NCBI GenBank assembly: GCA_977017575.1
Contig: CDRNVI010000030.1
Coordinates: 248,001 to 312,000, forward strand
Direction: 5' to 3'
DNA: 64,000 nucleotides
Origin: Paramoeba atlantica
Lineage: Eukaryota; Discosea
Positions within the stretch are counted from its first letter, which is position 1; each line of letters opens with the position of its first letter. Of this stretch, positions 29,805 to 40,035 are shown piece after piece. A program made the position numbers and the translations under genes. The notes beneath the pieces were generated by a model that was not told the origin of the DNA, ran no database searches, and worked only from the letters and a program-made list of their open reading frames with translations.

Positions 29805-30653
29805 TTAACTTGGATATACAGTATGATGTTTGTTCGTCGGATGTATCTTTGTACCGTGAATCTCCAGCGTCTCGAACTTCTCAGGAAGAATTGATTCGTT
29901 AATTTCACCCTCAAGATCCGCATTATCGACTACAGACAAGTTCTTCATTGACCTAGGCAAATGATCGAAAGAAGCGACACCTGAGAAACAATTATTGCTG
30001 CAGTCCAGCACTTCCATAGACTGCGGTAAAGTATTCAGCGCAAGGCATCCGGCAAATGAATTTCCTTGCAAATGGACGGTCCTAATTCTGCTGGGTAAAT
30101 GAGAAAGATCAACAGTCCCAGACATCCGATTCCTGTCGAGCTTCAACCGTAGCATGCTCGGGGGTAAATGTCCCAGATCTACCTTTCCTTCAAATAAATT
30201 GTCAGCCAGCGTCAGTATTTTCAATGTTTGCGGCAAATTCGTTAAATTTATATGCCCGGAAAACTTGTTGCTTCCAACATTCAGAAGCAGAAGTCCAGGG
30301 GGCAATTCATCTAGCGCCACCTGGCCATGCAATTTGTGTTTCGAAAAGTGACATGACAACAAGGATCGCGGGAGCCGAGTGAAATCAAGTGACCCTGTAA
30401 GATCCAGGTCATTAATAAACAGACTCGAAACGGATTCGCCATCCTCGCAAAGGACACCGTACCACAGGCACGCTGACTTTGAAGTATTCCATGTGGAGTG
30501 AGGCTTATCAATATCTTTTAGAAGTTCCGCAAGTTCATATTCCTGTGGTACATTTACTCCTCTTCGAGCCCTTCCCAGGCGTGAATGTGTGTCACTGGCT
30601 GGCATGCCGGATGCGTAGTGTAGCACGCAGAGTTGGTTGTACATCATAAGCAT
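29805..30653 (-). CDS. LRR protein with seven repeats
   Basis: A 282-residue protein from ATG 30653. A short moderately hydrophobic N-terminus (MLMMYNQLCVLHYASG) may be a weak signal peptide. RLGRARRGVNVPQEYELAELL leads into the cap (C62, W64, C69: CLWYGVLC), then seven regular LRRs starting LPRSL, LPPGL, LPQTL, LPPSM, LPSRI, LPQSM, LPRSM, and the cap NADLEGEI...HGTKI. The tail ends at VYPS. Intact, and among the most regular members; useful as a family reference. Confidence 0.85.
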   Translation of the reverse strand: MLMMYNQLCVLHYASGMPASDTHSRLGRARRGVNVPQEYELAELLKDIDKPHSTWNTSKSACLWYGVLCEDGESVSSLFINDLDLTGSLDFTRLPRSLLSCHFSKHKLHGQVALDELPPGLLLLNVGSNKFSGHINLTNLPQTLKILTLADNLFEGKVDLGHLPPSMLRLKLDRNRMSGTVDLSHLPSRIRTVHLQGNSFAGCLALNTLPQSMEVLDCSNNCFSGVASFDHLPRSMKNLSVVDNADLEGEINESILPEKFETLEIHGTKIHPTNKHHTVYPS

Positions 30654-30842
30654 TGACAGTATATATTTCTCTAGTAGAAAACTCTAGATAACACTATAGC
30701 GAGACATCAAATAGGAATTTACAGTGTTCGGATACTGGATGTAGTATAAGAAAAAATTCTGTTGGGTGAAATGAACCAAAAAATAAGAGTTTTCTACTAT
30801 TATTTTTGGCTAATTTTCTTTTACCAGTAGAATTGCGTATAT

Positions 30843-30948
30843 TTTTGTCGCTTCGTTAAACGCGGTGGTTGTTTTCATCTCAGAAGTCACTCATGCTGCG
30901 CGCTTCGCGTTGAAAACTACCTCCGCGTTTAAGGAAGCGACCAAAAAA
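30843..30948. mobile_element. CTTCGTTAAACGCGG foldback
   Basis: Inverted arms of about 35 bases (30843-30877, 30911-30948) around the inner GCTGCGCGCTTCGCG part. Same family as 14199-14309. Sits directly before a transposase HTH scrap. Confidence 0.65.
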
Positions 30949-30949
30949 G

Positions 30950-31206
30950 AAAAATTGGCTGAGCAGTGGTGCGTTCTAAGCTGTAAAGTACCACTGACTT
31001 CAGGCGCTACCTCCGTAAAACCTGATAAACGTAAACAATTAACGATAATGCAAAAACTGACATTGTGTGGATCAGGTGATTCCATCAAATACCTCGCGAA
31101 AACTTATTGGGTGTCATGCAAGACGATTCCTTCCGTTAAGGAAATGGGTAAAAAAACGTTTCAAAAAACGCTGAATCATGGGGGAAGAAAAAGAAAGCGA
31201 TTATGA
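30950..31206 (+). pseudogene. pogo/CENP-B-like HTH fragment
   Basis: Reads KPDKRKQLTIMQKLTLCGSG, then DSIKYLAKTYWVSCKTI and a basic end GGRKRKRL before TGA/TAG. KRxxLTxxxKLxx is the usual opening of pogo/CENP-B DNA-binding domains. No DDE domain follows; 31206-31740 has no gene I can support. Confidence 0.45.
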
Positions 31207-31739
31207 GGCTTCAATAGTCAAGATGCGATGAAGCGAGTTCACGATAAACTAACAAGTCTTCTTCACGGTCATAGTGCTCTTACAAAGAGCGCGTAGTAAG
31301 TTTGATGCAGGGGCATGGTGCAAGGTAAAGAGGGAAGGCGAGGGAAAGGGCATATAAACATGTTCGTCTCATGTACGGGTGGCGGTGGCGTACATTCGGA
31401 AGAGTGCAAAGTTTGGCGCCTGCTGATGTTGAGAAATGTATTAAGCAGTGGCATGTTGATCTTTATATACATTGAATATATATTTATTCTTTATGAAAAT
31501 GACGTGGGGCATTACCGCTTTATATGGTGAAACTGAACCAAATTCCGCATTTTTTCTCATTTTCACAAAACTATTTTTCTCTCTCAAAGACGTGTCTTCG
31601 TTTGATATCCATTTCACAGAATTGTTGTTGCTTCATAAAACAATGAAGCAAATACCTTGCCAATTTACCATTTACAGAACCATTTATCACATATTTGAAG
31701 GATCTTGTCATCTATATCATGCCGTGCTCGGGATGCGTT

Positions 31740-32680
31740 GGGTTTGCTTTTAGGCGCAATCTAACGATTAGAAGAATATCGTCGTGGAGTGAATCACAGT
31801 GCTCCGAATGGCTTAAAGGTCATGCCTTGGTAGCACAAAAAGTAGTTTGCTACAAAAGCCTTCACGCAGCTCCCCGTAACTTGGACCTAGTGGGAAGAAC
31901 GTGGTTGTGCACAAAGCACTGCACAAGAAGGTACAGGTCTATGGGGCCCTTGTTGCCGGGTAGAAGCCAACGAAGCGCGAAGCAGCCCCTGATTTACATT
32001 GTGTTGTACGCCCGGGGTGGCCGCCATGCATTATCAGTAGAAGAGACAGAGCTGAGCGAGCGAACCGTTATTAAATTGCGCCAGTGGCTGGACTCCATTA
32101 TGGCTCCAGCTACAGCTCATGTGCGTCGACGAATTAGACTGCGCTCGCGAGTAAACTCTATGCAATGCGACGAGACTTTTTTTCTGTCCGAAAGAGGGGC
32201 GGATGTCATCGCGTAAGGCGGGTTCGCCAAGCTGGGAGCCAAACAGTGCAGACAATAGCGGTTACAACTAGAGATAATAAATTATCTGAGATCCTCATGG
32301 AACCCGTGCAGAATCGTACGGCCGATACCCTCATCCCGAATATCACCGAATTGGCTTCAGGAAGTCGTACCAAAAGAAGAAGACTTCTGTCTTCTTCTTC
32401 TTCTTCGAGGCAAGTATAAGTGGGAGAGTGTGAACCACAAACGACAGTGGGTTACAACTCAAGGGGTTCACACGAACACTGTGGAATGCGCTAATTCCAT
32501 GGTTAAGAAGCGTTTAAAGCGTGAAGGCAACGTTCTAAGTCACAAATCTGGAAACAGGGGGGACAGAATCCAAGCATTCGCAGAGATTTGTACAGGAAGC
32601 TTGAAGCGAAATGGGGGCGATGTATTGCTCCAATTATTGCAAAATATGAAAGAGTATTGTATTTGCGTCCATTTGTAAGA
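31740..32680 (+). pseudogene. Merlin/ISXO2-like transposase remnant
   Basis: Frame 1 (to 32216) has a degenerate cysteine/arginine N-part, LYARGGRHALSVEETELSE and NSMQCDETFFL with the first acidic pair. Frame 2 (to about 32360) reads LMEPVQNRTADTLIPNITEL. Frame 3 (32400-32678) has VNHKRQWVTTQGVHTNTVEC, matching the HTNTIE box that ends the ISXO2/Merlin catalytic core. At least two shifts separate the frames, so it is dead. Terminal repeats and target duplication were not found. Confidence 0.65.
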
Positions 32681-32912
32681 AGTTGTAAGCAGGTTGAAAG
32701 GCTCAAAGTTGATGAAGTATGAAGAATTTTTAGAAAAACAGAAAAAGTGCGGAATTTGGTTCAGTTAACCCTTTATATTTTTCGGAGATAAAACTAGTCT
32801 CCCTATAGATGGAGTGCCGCATGGAAAAACGCTTGCCCCCGTCAGCAGTCCTTTGGTAAATATTTTATCCACGAATGATAAAGAACATGTGACTGTGTTT
32901 TTAGCTGAAGTA

Positions 32913-33653
32913 CAGGGGTGTAAATTTGGATGTGGGGGGGGGTCTAAAATTTATAAAAATTGGCCAATTTCGGAAAATAATAGCGCATTCGAGAGCTCTC
33001 GAACAGGACTCATGAACGTAACATGACCGAACTAGGCACAAGGGGGTATTACCCCCTAGACAAAGAACCCCCAAATGCTATTTGCAACTTTCTAAAGCAA
33101 TAGCAAATATCAAAAAAAAATTATTAATTGCCATTATCGTCGTTTTATCTCAATTACAATACGGCATCGCTTTCGAAAGCTCTGCATGGCATTTTCAGGG
33201 GCCTTGAAACGCTGCTTCGATCGCAATGATCAAATCTGCGCGATTCCGAGGGGCTCAACCATTTTTGAAGTCGCCCACTATGGAAAATACATTTTTAGAG
33301 CGAAAAAGATTGTGTTGTTTCGTAATCGGCAACAAGAACCATGCACCAGCTTGCTTTTACGTGCCCAGGCGAAGAATAAGCCCTTTCGTAGTCTTTGTAT
33401 TCGGGCGATCGCCCACAACCCCGTCTTTGTTGCATGAATCAGGGGAGAAATCAGAAAACCCGTGAAAAATGCAAGATTTTGTCTTCCAAAAAAATGAGTT
33501 TTTTTATGCGCACTTGAAAATCTAATTAACGCAGACGCCGTACATGCACGTTCATGAGCCCTGTTCGAGGGCTCTCGAATGCGCTATTATTTTCCAAAAT
33601 TGGCCAAGTTTTACAAATTTTAGACCCCCCCCACATCCAAATTTACACCCCTT
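32913..33653. mobile_element. Tc1-like element remnant, 112-base inverted repeats
   Basis: Left end CAGGGGTGTAAATTTGGATG, right end its near-perfect complement; arms extend about 112 bases through AATAATAGCGCATTCGAGAG and CTCATGAACGT. TA flanks the left end (32911-32912) and, allowing one mismatch, the right (33654-33655). The interior shows no transposase. The element at 51072-52744 shares these ends. Confidence 0.75.
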
Positions 33654-33795
33654 TATTAGATCTACTCACGCAGAACGTACGTCGCCTTCCGCCAAATGTC
33701 ATTTTTGGAATCTAGCGCCGGATGTCATTTTGTCAAGTCTAGCGCGCACAACGCAGAAAGATCCCTGATCCTGAGAAACGTGACTCGGATCACAA

Positions 33796-34005
33796 GTGGT
33801 ATGGGGGATTCATAATTGCCCGAGTATCCAAAAAAAGGTGGATGAATATGACTATGTTTTCCCCACCGCTTTTAGCGGCCTTCTAAAGGTTTGCTTTGCA
33901 CAAGTTAACGATTCTCACCTGCCCATTACAATCATTGTCGACGATTTTGCGGCTCACCGCGCGTCTGATTTGCCAAACAATTATGACATGCACTGTATTC
34001 CAGGG
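33796..34005 (+). pseudogene. DDE transposase scrap
   Basis: LKVCFAQVNDSHLPITIIVDD then FAAHRASDLPNNY resembles the second catalytic aspartate region of pogo/Tc1-type transposases (…DNxxxH…). No other motif is left. Confidence 0.35.
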
Positions 34006-34121
34006 CAAGTGTACTTAATAAGTACAATCGTATAAGTCTTATACAATCCAGGTGCGTGATCGAATTCTTGTAAACCTCTTCAAAAAGGCATGCCATCGAC
34101 TTGGCTATTCGGAACATTAGA

Positions 34122-34307
34122 TCACACAACATTTTCATCTTCGTTACATTCAACACCTTTCCACTCACAGGCTGGTGTTTCAGTACTCCAAGATTTGTGC
34201 AAGTTGTTAGCGTCTGCTAACAGCCGTGCTAACTGGTATTCTTGAGGTAAATTCGTAACACTGACCTTCGAGGTATTCATTCTCACACGTGTTGTCGCGG
34301 CTTTCAA
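34122..34307 (-). pseudogene. LRR N-cap relic
   Basis: A 61-codon scrap nearly identical to the start of the locus at 48125-48606: KVSVTNLPQEYQLARLLADA and PACEWKGVEC, then a stop. No LRR follows; 34000-34120 is unrelated sequence. 34308-34774 holds only the decayed 5' flank, also shared with 48610-49000. Confidence 0.7.
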
Positions 34308-34774
34308 TGCCTATCCTTCTTCATCCTCCTTGCGACATTTAACGGATGTTGCTGAAGCGTCCAAGCATAAATAACGAGAGATCATTTGATAAGAAAAAAT
34401 TGGTCAATAAAAATATCTTGTTTTACAGCCAACACATTTGGCTGCAAATACATTTGTGTAGCAAAAACAGGAGACTTATTATTTGTGAAATGCGTATCGT
34501 ACAACATTTTGAAAACGAAATTATTGTGTTCAAAATTTTATTTTCCTTTCGCAAAATTGTGAAGAACAATTCCGTTGATTATTACCGTCGATCGCCCAGT
34601 ATTAGGAGATTCTCCCTTGGGCAGGGAGACACGATTTCTCTTTAGTGGGAATCAAATGATTGGGGGACTACAACCCCTGTGCCTTACTCTTCATCCCTCT
34701 ATGACGCTCGTCACGACGTAGCAAAACTCTTTTCCTTTGCTTCAACAATTCGAAATAGCAAAAAATCCAAAATT

Positions 34775-35653
34775 TCATTCCTGCGAATCCGTCCCCATTG
34801 CTTTCTTTTTCACGAGACGGATTTGGGTATGACTAATACCCAAACCGACACGGATGCTTAATGTGGCCGGAAGCTCTGATTTACGTGCAACACCTTTCAG
34901 CAGTGGATTGTGGAACAGATGCAAGCTCTTCAAGGCCGGGGGGAGTTTCGACAAGTCCACTTTCCCCGAAAACGAGTTTCTCGATAAATCAAGAGATTTC
35001 AGGCTGGCAGGAAGTTCCCCCAAATCCAGTTTCCCTGAAAACTCATTCTCCGAGACATCCAACGTTTCCATGTTACCCGGAAGCGACATGCCCTCAAATG
35101 ACCCCGTAAAACCATTCTGCGAAAGATCCAACTCCAGCACGCTTACGGGAAGCTCCGACCACCCCACGCTCCCCACAAACCCGTTCCCTTGTAAATACAA
35201 ATACTTCATCCCCTGCGGCAGCGCTCCCCATTCCACCTCCCCCGCAAACGCATTATGCGACAGTCGGAGCGTTTCCAATTTCATCGGTAACGCGTTAAAC
35301 GGGACGGGACCGCATAGCTCATTATTTTGAAGCTCAAGCGCCTCGAGGGTAGGGGGCAGATGGGTGAAATCGGGCTCTCCCGCGAGCTCGTACTCGTCGT
35401 TCCAGTTGATAGCGATCACCTCCCCCTGCGCGTTACACCCGACCCCCTCCCAATCACACGCGGGGATCTCGAGTGCCCAGGAGGGGTCGAGACCCTCGAG
35501 GTTCGCGATGAGTCGTGTGAGGGCGAATTCCACGGGTAACGTTGTGGGGGTGAGTTTGGAGGGAACGGGTTTGGGGGCCGCGGTGGGGGGAGAGGTATCG
35601 AGTTTGCGACGTTTAGCGGCGGGTGGATCCAGAGAGAGGGAAGAGAGGAACAT
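34775..35653 (-). CDS. LRR protein with KRRK motif
   Basis: A 292-residue protein. The ATG at 35653 is chosen; the longer TTG-started frame would add a pyrimidine-coded hydrophobic run that is more likely untranslated. N-terminus MFLSSLSLDPP, KRRK at 14-17, Pro/Thr linker with KLTPTTLPVEFALTRL, cap C66, W68, C73 (CDWEGVGC), seven LRRs (LPPTL, LPMKL, LPQGM, LPVSV, LPGNM, LPASL, LPPAL), end at HTQIRLVKKK. Upstream on the minus strand is a long T-rich tract ending in AATCGAG|AG, a good trans-splice acceptor. Its 5' part is duplicated at 36040 and 39282 and its 3' part at 49149. Confidence 0.8.
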   Translation of the reverse strand: MFLSSLSLDPPAAKRRKLDTSPPTAAPKPVPSKLTPTTLPVEFALTRLIANLEGLDPSWALEIPACDWEGVGCNAQGEVIAINWNDEYELAGEPDFTHLPPTLEALELQNNELCGPVPFNALPMKLETLRLSHNAFAGEVEWGALPQGMKYLYLQGNGFVGSVGWSELPVSVLELDLSQNGFTGSFEGMSLPGNMETLDVSENEFSGKLDLGELPASLKSLDLSRNSFSGKVDLSKLPPALKSLHLFHNPLLKGVARKSELPATLSIRVGLGISHTQIRLVKKKAMGTDSQE

Positions 35654-35714
35654 CGGAATACGGGAGGATAAAGAGGGTGGTGTGGGAGCTATAAGTCCGT
35701 GAATTGAAGGGGGT

Positions 35715-35800
35715 TGTATAAGTACCGCTCTGCTCTCGATTATTGAAAAAAAGTGAACAAAAAAAGAGAAAAAATGAAGGAGTGAAATTAGAAAGAGTGA
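35715..35800 (-). promoter_or_regulatory. Polypyrimidine tract with AG, possible SL acceptor
   Basis: On the coding strand: CTCTTTTTTTGTTCACTTTT, then TTTCAATAATCGAGAG, about 70 bases before the ATG of the 35653 gene. The same module is repeated at 36200-36250 and 13440-13500. In euglenozoans such a tract plus AG marks SL addition; here this is inference. Confidence 0.4.
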
Positions 35801-35849
35801 AAATATGAAGGGGTGTAAATATACACAGTAATATACGCGGATGCTCAAC

Positions 35850-37345
35850 TCTAGTGTACCACTTCATTGTCAAGTCCAGCACACCACTTTTTGTAAGCCT
35901 GTGACAGTAATTCGACATTAGCATGTACAGAAAAATATTAAGATCTACAGATTTTTTTTTAAAAAGGTTGAATATTACCATATATTTCTTTTTTCTTGTT
36001 TACTGGAATTTTATTTTGTAGTCGACTACTATTAAAGTTGTGGGGGTTTTGGGGCTTCAGTGGAGGAAGAACTGTCGAGTTTGCGACGTTTAGGAGCGGG
36101 TGGGGGAACGTGCAAAAAGAAAAAGAGAGGAGCATGACAAGAAGGGAGGATAAAGAGGATGGTGTGGGAGTTATAAGTCAGTGAATTGAAGGGGGTTGTA
36201 TAAGTACCGCTGTGCTCTGGACTATTGAAAAAAAGTGAACAAAAAGAGTGAAAGCATAAACAGGAATATGCGGATGCTCAACTCCAGCGCATCACTTTTC
36301 GTAAGCCTGTGACAGTAATTCAACATTGGCATGTATAGAAGAAGACTTGAACACAAAGTATATAAATGAATATAAATGAATTTATGTATTACTGGAAGGG
36401 CGTGATGAGATTTTCACCAATACATGTGTCTTTCAACAGAAGAAAACAAATGAATGACTGCCCAATTCTATCTGTGGAGGTAGCGAATGATCTTTTTCAG
36501 AGCGGTGAACATTATTTCACATAATTGAAGAAGAGTGGAATAATTACCGTTCCCCACTATTTAGTGTTTAGTAGAAATTGGCAAAATTAAACACTAAGTA
36601 GGGGAGAGGAAAGAACAACGAAAAATATGCTCGTTGATGGCGGAACTACAAAGAACGTATTTTCTGTTCTTTGTAAATGGAATCAAGGAATTGATTTCTT
36701 TGTTTACAGAGATTTTTTTCCTTAACGGTTTTCTATCTAACGGGCCAGAAAGAGGTACATCGACATACAAGAAACACAAAGAGGGGTGTATCGAGAAAAC
36801 GATTTTTTTCCACTATTATTTCAAATGGGTAGATTAAATTAGACGAAATAGGATATTACAATAAAACAAATCGGCGCAAACTCTACGAAGCTTTGAAGTT
36901 GAACACTAAGTAGGGGGGGCACGGTACTAAATAATAAATAGGGGGGACGGTACGTAGAACACCGCAGCCTATTTTTTGAACTTTCTACGTTAATTTCTAC
37001 GGAAGAAAAAAGTATTAAAGGGGGCTCCGGTGGTCCAAAATTCAAAAAAAAAATGGGGCGGGTAATGGGGGGGTCCAGGGGGGGAAGCTTGCAAAGCGGG
37101 GCAAGTATAAAAAGAACATTCAGCGAGGGCAAGCAAAATTATTGAACTATGATTCAATAATATAAAGAAATGGCTGGAGATCTAAGCGAAGTAGTGGATA
37201 AAGTACTACTATAAAGTACTACTATAAAGTATATTTCGGAAAGAGATGAAAAAAATAACTACAATAAAATATACCGAGACATGTACTTAAGACAAAAATG
37301 CGAAATAATAAGCTCAAAAGTTCAATGGATGATCGATTTGAGGAA
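35850..37345. other. Gene-poor region with LRR 5' relic
   Basis: 36040-36310 (minus) is a decayed copy of the 5' end of the 34775-type gene: ATG, a frame-breaking length change, then PPPAPKRRKLDSSSSTEAPK and a stop. 36895-36970 has direct repeats AACACTAAGTAGGGG; 37040-37085 is a G-rich run. No other gene. Confidence 0.55.
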
Positions 37346-37687
37346 TTAACAAAACCCGATTGGCACAATTTTTCGAAGGTGAAAATTTTCGTATTTGTAT
37401 TTATTCCATTTCACAGCTGTTATTCGACCAAATACGTCCTTTTGTACGTGATCTGCTGCAGTCGCGTTATCTAAAGGGGCCTGGGAAAGGTCGCTATAAG
37501 AAGTGATTGCCTTCTCAACAAACTCTCGAATGTCACCCTCTCGCTCACAAATCACAGTTGGTACACAATCATCCGCGGTGTTCACTGCATAATAAATGTG
37601 TTCTTTGAATAAGTGAAGTCCCGCGAAAGATTTCGAGTGTGCCGGAAATGCACTGAGCAGAAGAAAAAGTAGACTGGACAGAGTCAT
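37346..37687 (-). pseudogene. Second-subfamily gene lacking all LRRs
   Basis: ATG 37687 opens a good signal peptide (MTLSSLLFLLLSAFPAHS) and the cap NTADDCVPTVICEREGDIR through KWNKYKYE, then the frame jumps into the final 30 bases of a 40036-type gene, read out of frame to a stop. The flank 37300-37375 matches 40010-40085. It is an internal-deletion derivative, probably non-functional, though a 113-residue secreted cap protein could be made. Confidence 0.7.
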
Positions 37688-37740
37688 AAGGAAAAGAAAT
37701 TGTACAATTCATTGTACTTGCATTTATTGGTGGAAAAGAG

Positions 37741-38694
37741 CAGGGTTCGCAGAAACTATAATATAGCAAAATATAGTTTTTTTTATCGAATATAGTTACT
37801 ATATAGTACTATATTTACTATATTTTACTATAAAACTATAAGAAAACTATAAAGTTTTTTTCACGTTACAAGTGATATTTTTTGAGTCCTGTTCGCTTGT
37901 GAAGGACATACACACGCCTCTACACGCGTTCTTACACGCTTTCATACGTATGATATGACAAGAAATTCTGAGAAAAATGTAACCCAGGCTAAAGTGGACG
38001 AGGGAGATACCAAAAGCACCTTTGGCAAACCACCACAAAAATGGAAGGGTATGTCCCTTAAAGATTCTTTTGTCACATCGGAATCCTTTACAAACCGGGA
38101 GATATCATTCCATTTTTGTGGTGGACTAAAGGTGCCTTTGAAGCCTTCCTCGTCCACTTTAGCCTGGGATACATAGCTATCGAAACATCCTCGCTCTTCC
38201 CCGCGGTTCCATGACCGCCGAAAAACATGATGTAAAATTTATTCAAACTCATAGAATTGTGAGCAGCAGTTGTTCAGTCCCAAGACATAACGTCGGTGGC
38301 TCCAGCCCATGCGCGGCGACAGCGACGCAGTGGGATGTTCGGGATGCAAGATTCTTCCCAATCTGTCAAGGCCACACGATGGGACTGTGGTACGTCCCCT
38401 CCTGACACAAGTTACATTCAACCGCTTGTTTACTTCCCTCTGTGCGCAACACTTCAATAAAATAATCTTTGCAGAAACTACCCCTCGTAACTTTAATTTC
38501 GGGCATCAATTTTCTGGTTTAAACATAAGAAAAATCGTACACAAATGATTTCTCTGTGTAATTATGGCGTGTTGGTGAGCTTAGAAGTGCTTAAAATGTG
38601 AAACAAAAAAATAAAGTTTTTTATAGTTTTTAAAAAAAGTTTATAGTAACTATATAGTACTATATCGATAGTTTTATAGTTTCTGCGAACCCTG
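37741..38694. mobile_element. hAT-like non-autonomous transposon
   Basis: Ends CAGGGTTCGCAGAAACTATA and its exact complement; flanked by the 8-bp duplication GAAAAGAG (37733-37740, 38695-38702). The paralogous flank at 55060-55110 shows the empty site (GGTGGAACAGAGCAAATTTA). Subterminal parts are rich in TATAGTACTATA. No transposase frame. A 186-base foldback is nested inside. Confidence 0.85.
37983..38168. mobile_element. Nested foldback element
   Basis: Arms CCCAGGCTAAAGTGGACGAG, inverted and nearly perfect over about 22 bases, with an inner second inverted pair (ACCACAAAAATGGA). Sits inside the hAT-like element at 37741, so is younger. Target duplication not clear. Confidence 0.65.
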
Positions 38695-38702
38695 GAAAAG
38701 AG

Positions 38703-39280
38703 CACATTTAAAGATTACACGATACTTTATCATAAAGTATGATTAGAGAAACGTGTCCAAATGTAGTGGAGTTCAATGTTTCAATCCTACTGTTAGCTTC
38801 AAATTGCAAAATATGTGTAATGTAGAGAATGTGTATATGTATAAACACGGATAGCCAATCTGATGTACGTTGTCCTACAGTATATCTATACTGTACTGTA
38901 GTATCCATACTAGAAGACTACACTAAGGGGCTGCGGGAGGTGAAGTTTCATCCGCGGCATCACTTCCTCACATGACGAAACCGATTTGCACCAAAGTGCG
39001 CATAAAAATGGATTGAAACATAAAACAAATCAGAAAATGGAGGGTTCATGGGGGATTCATGGGGTCACAAAAAAAAATGAATCTTTAGTTCTCTCTCAAA
39101 ATCCAGTGCAGGGAAGTGTTGGAGAGAAAAAAGCAACAGTTTTCAAAAATCAACTCCTAAAACGTATTTTGAGAGTTTTGGACCTCAGCTACCCTTCTAC
39201 GACGTTTTTTGATCAGATGTGCCTCCAACCCCTACTGAAAAGGCCTCAGAAATGGCACAAATCTGAGGGGGAAGTGGGAT
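38703..39280. other. Spacer
   Basis: The first 200 bases continue the 5' flank of the 37346 gene (compare 55070-55130). No gene after that. Confidence 0.4.
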
Positions 39281-39281
39281 T

Positions 39282-39473
39282 TTAGGGCTTAAAATTTTCT
39301 TCCTTGGACAACCGAAAAGAGTCGTGCCAAAGCGAATTCCTGGGGTAACGTTGAAGTGGTGACTTTGGAGGGTACGGGTTCGGAGGCTCCAGCGGGGGGG
39401 GGGGGGAGTTGTCGGGTTTGCGACGTTTAGGGGCTGGTGGGGGAGGGTCCAAAGAGAGGGGAGACAGCAGCAT
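39282..39473 (-). pseudogene. LRR N-terminal relic with KRRK
   Basis: ATG 39473 starts MLLSPLSLDPPPPAPKRRKP. After a shift in the C-rich stretch near 39395 another frame continues EPVPSKVTTSTLPQEFALAR and stops before the cysteine cap. It is a 5' scrap of a 34775-type gene; 39474-40035 has no gene. Confidence 0.65.
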
Positions 39474-40035
39474 GAAAATAAGGGGTTAAAAGAGGATGAT
39501 TTAGTCGTGAGAAGATAGGGATTTTTTTAGTAGAGACGATGGATTACAATGTACAGGTACATTACAATGTATTAGAAAGGCCGTGATGATACTAAAATGG
39601 AAATGGCATAACATGATGTAACCTCCTAGGTTAAACGTTGAAGATTTAAAGCATTTATGTGGGAGTTGAATTTTCGGAAAAAAGGGGGCAAGTTTATTTT
39701 TACGAAGGGCTACACATTCGGTACTGTGTTCTTATTCATTTTTTTAGTAACACAGTCTGTTTCTAAAGTGTACAAATTTCTTAGTATACAGAAAAGGCTG
39801 GGCAAGTATAGAAATGAAGTTTTAACGAAGGCAAGCTATGACTCCATATGCATTGAATAAAACTAAATAGAAAAAAAATGACCTGTTCTCTACTACGTAC
39901 AAGATCTAGTTACTCTTCATTTCAACATGCTAATGGCAAGTTTAAATAACCAATTGAATTTCGTTAGGTCTAAAAAAAGCTTCAATAAAATATACCGAGA
40001 CTTGTTTTTTATGACAAAAATGCGAAGTAATAAGC

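Noticed and set aside
34854-35330. 158-codon plus-strand frame
   Set aside because: Antisense shadow of the 34775 LRR gene.
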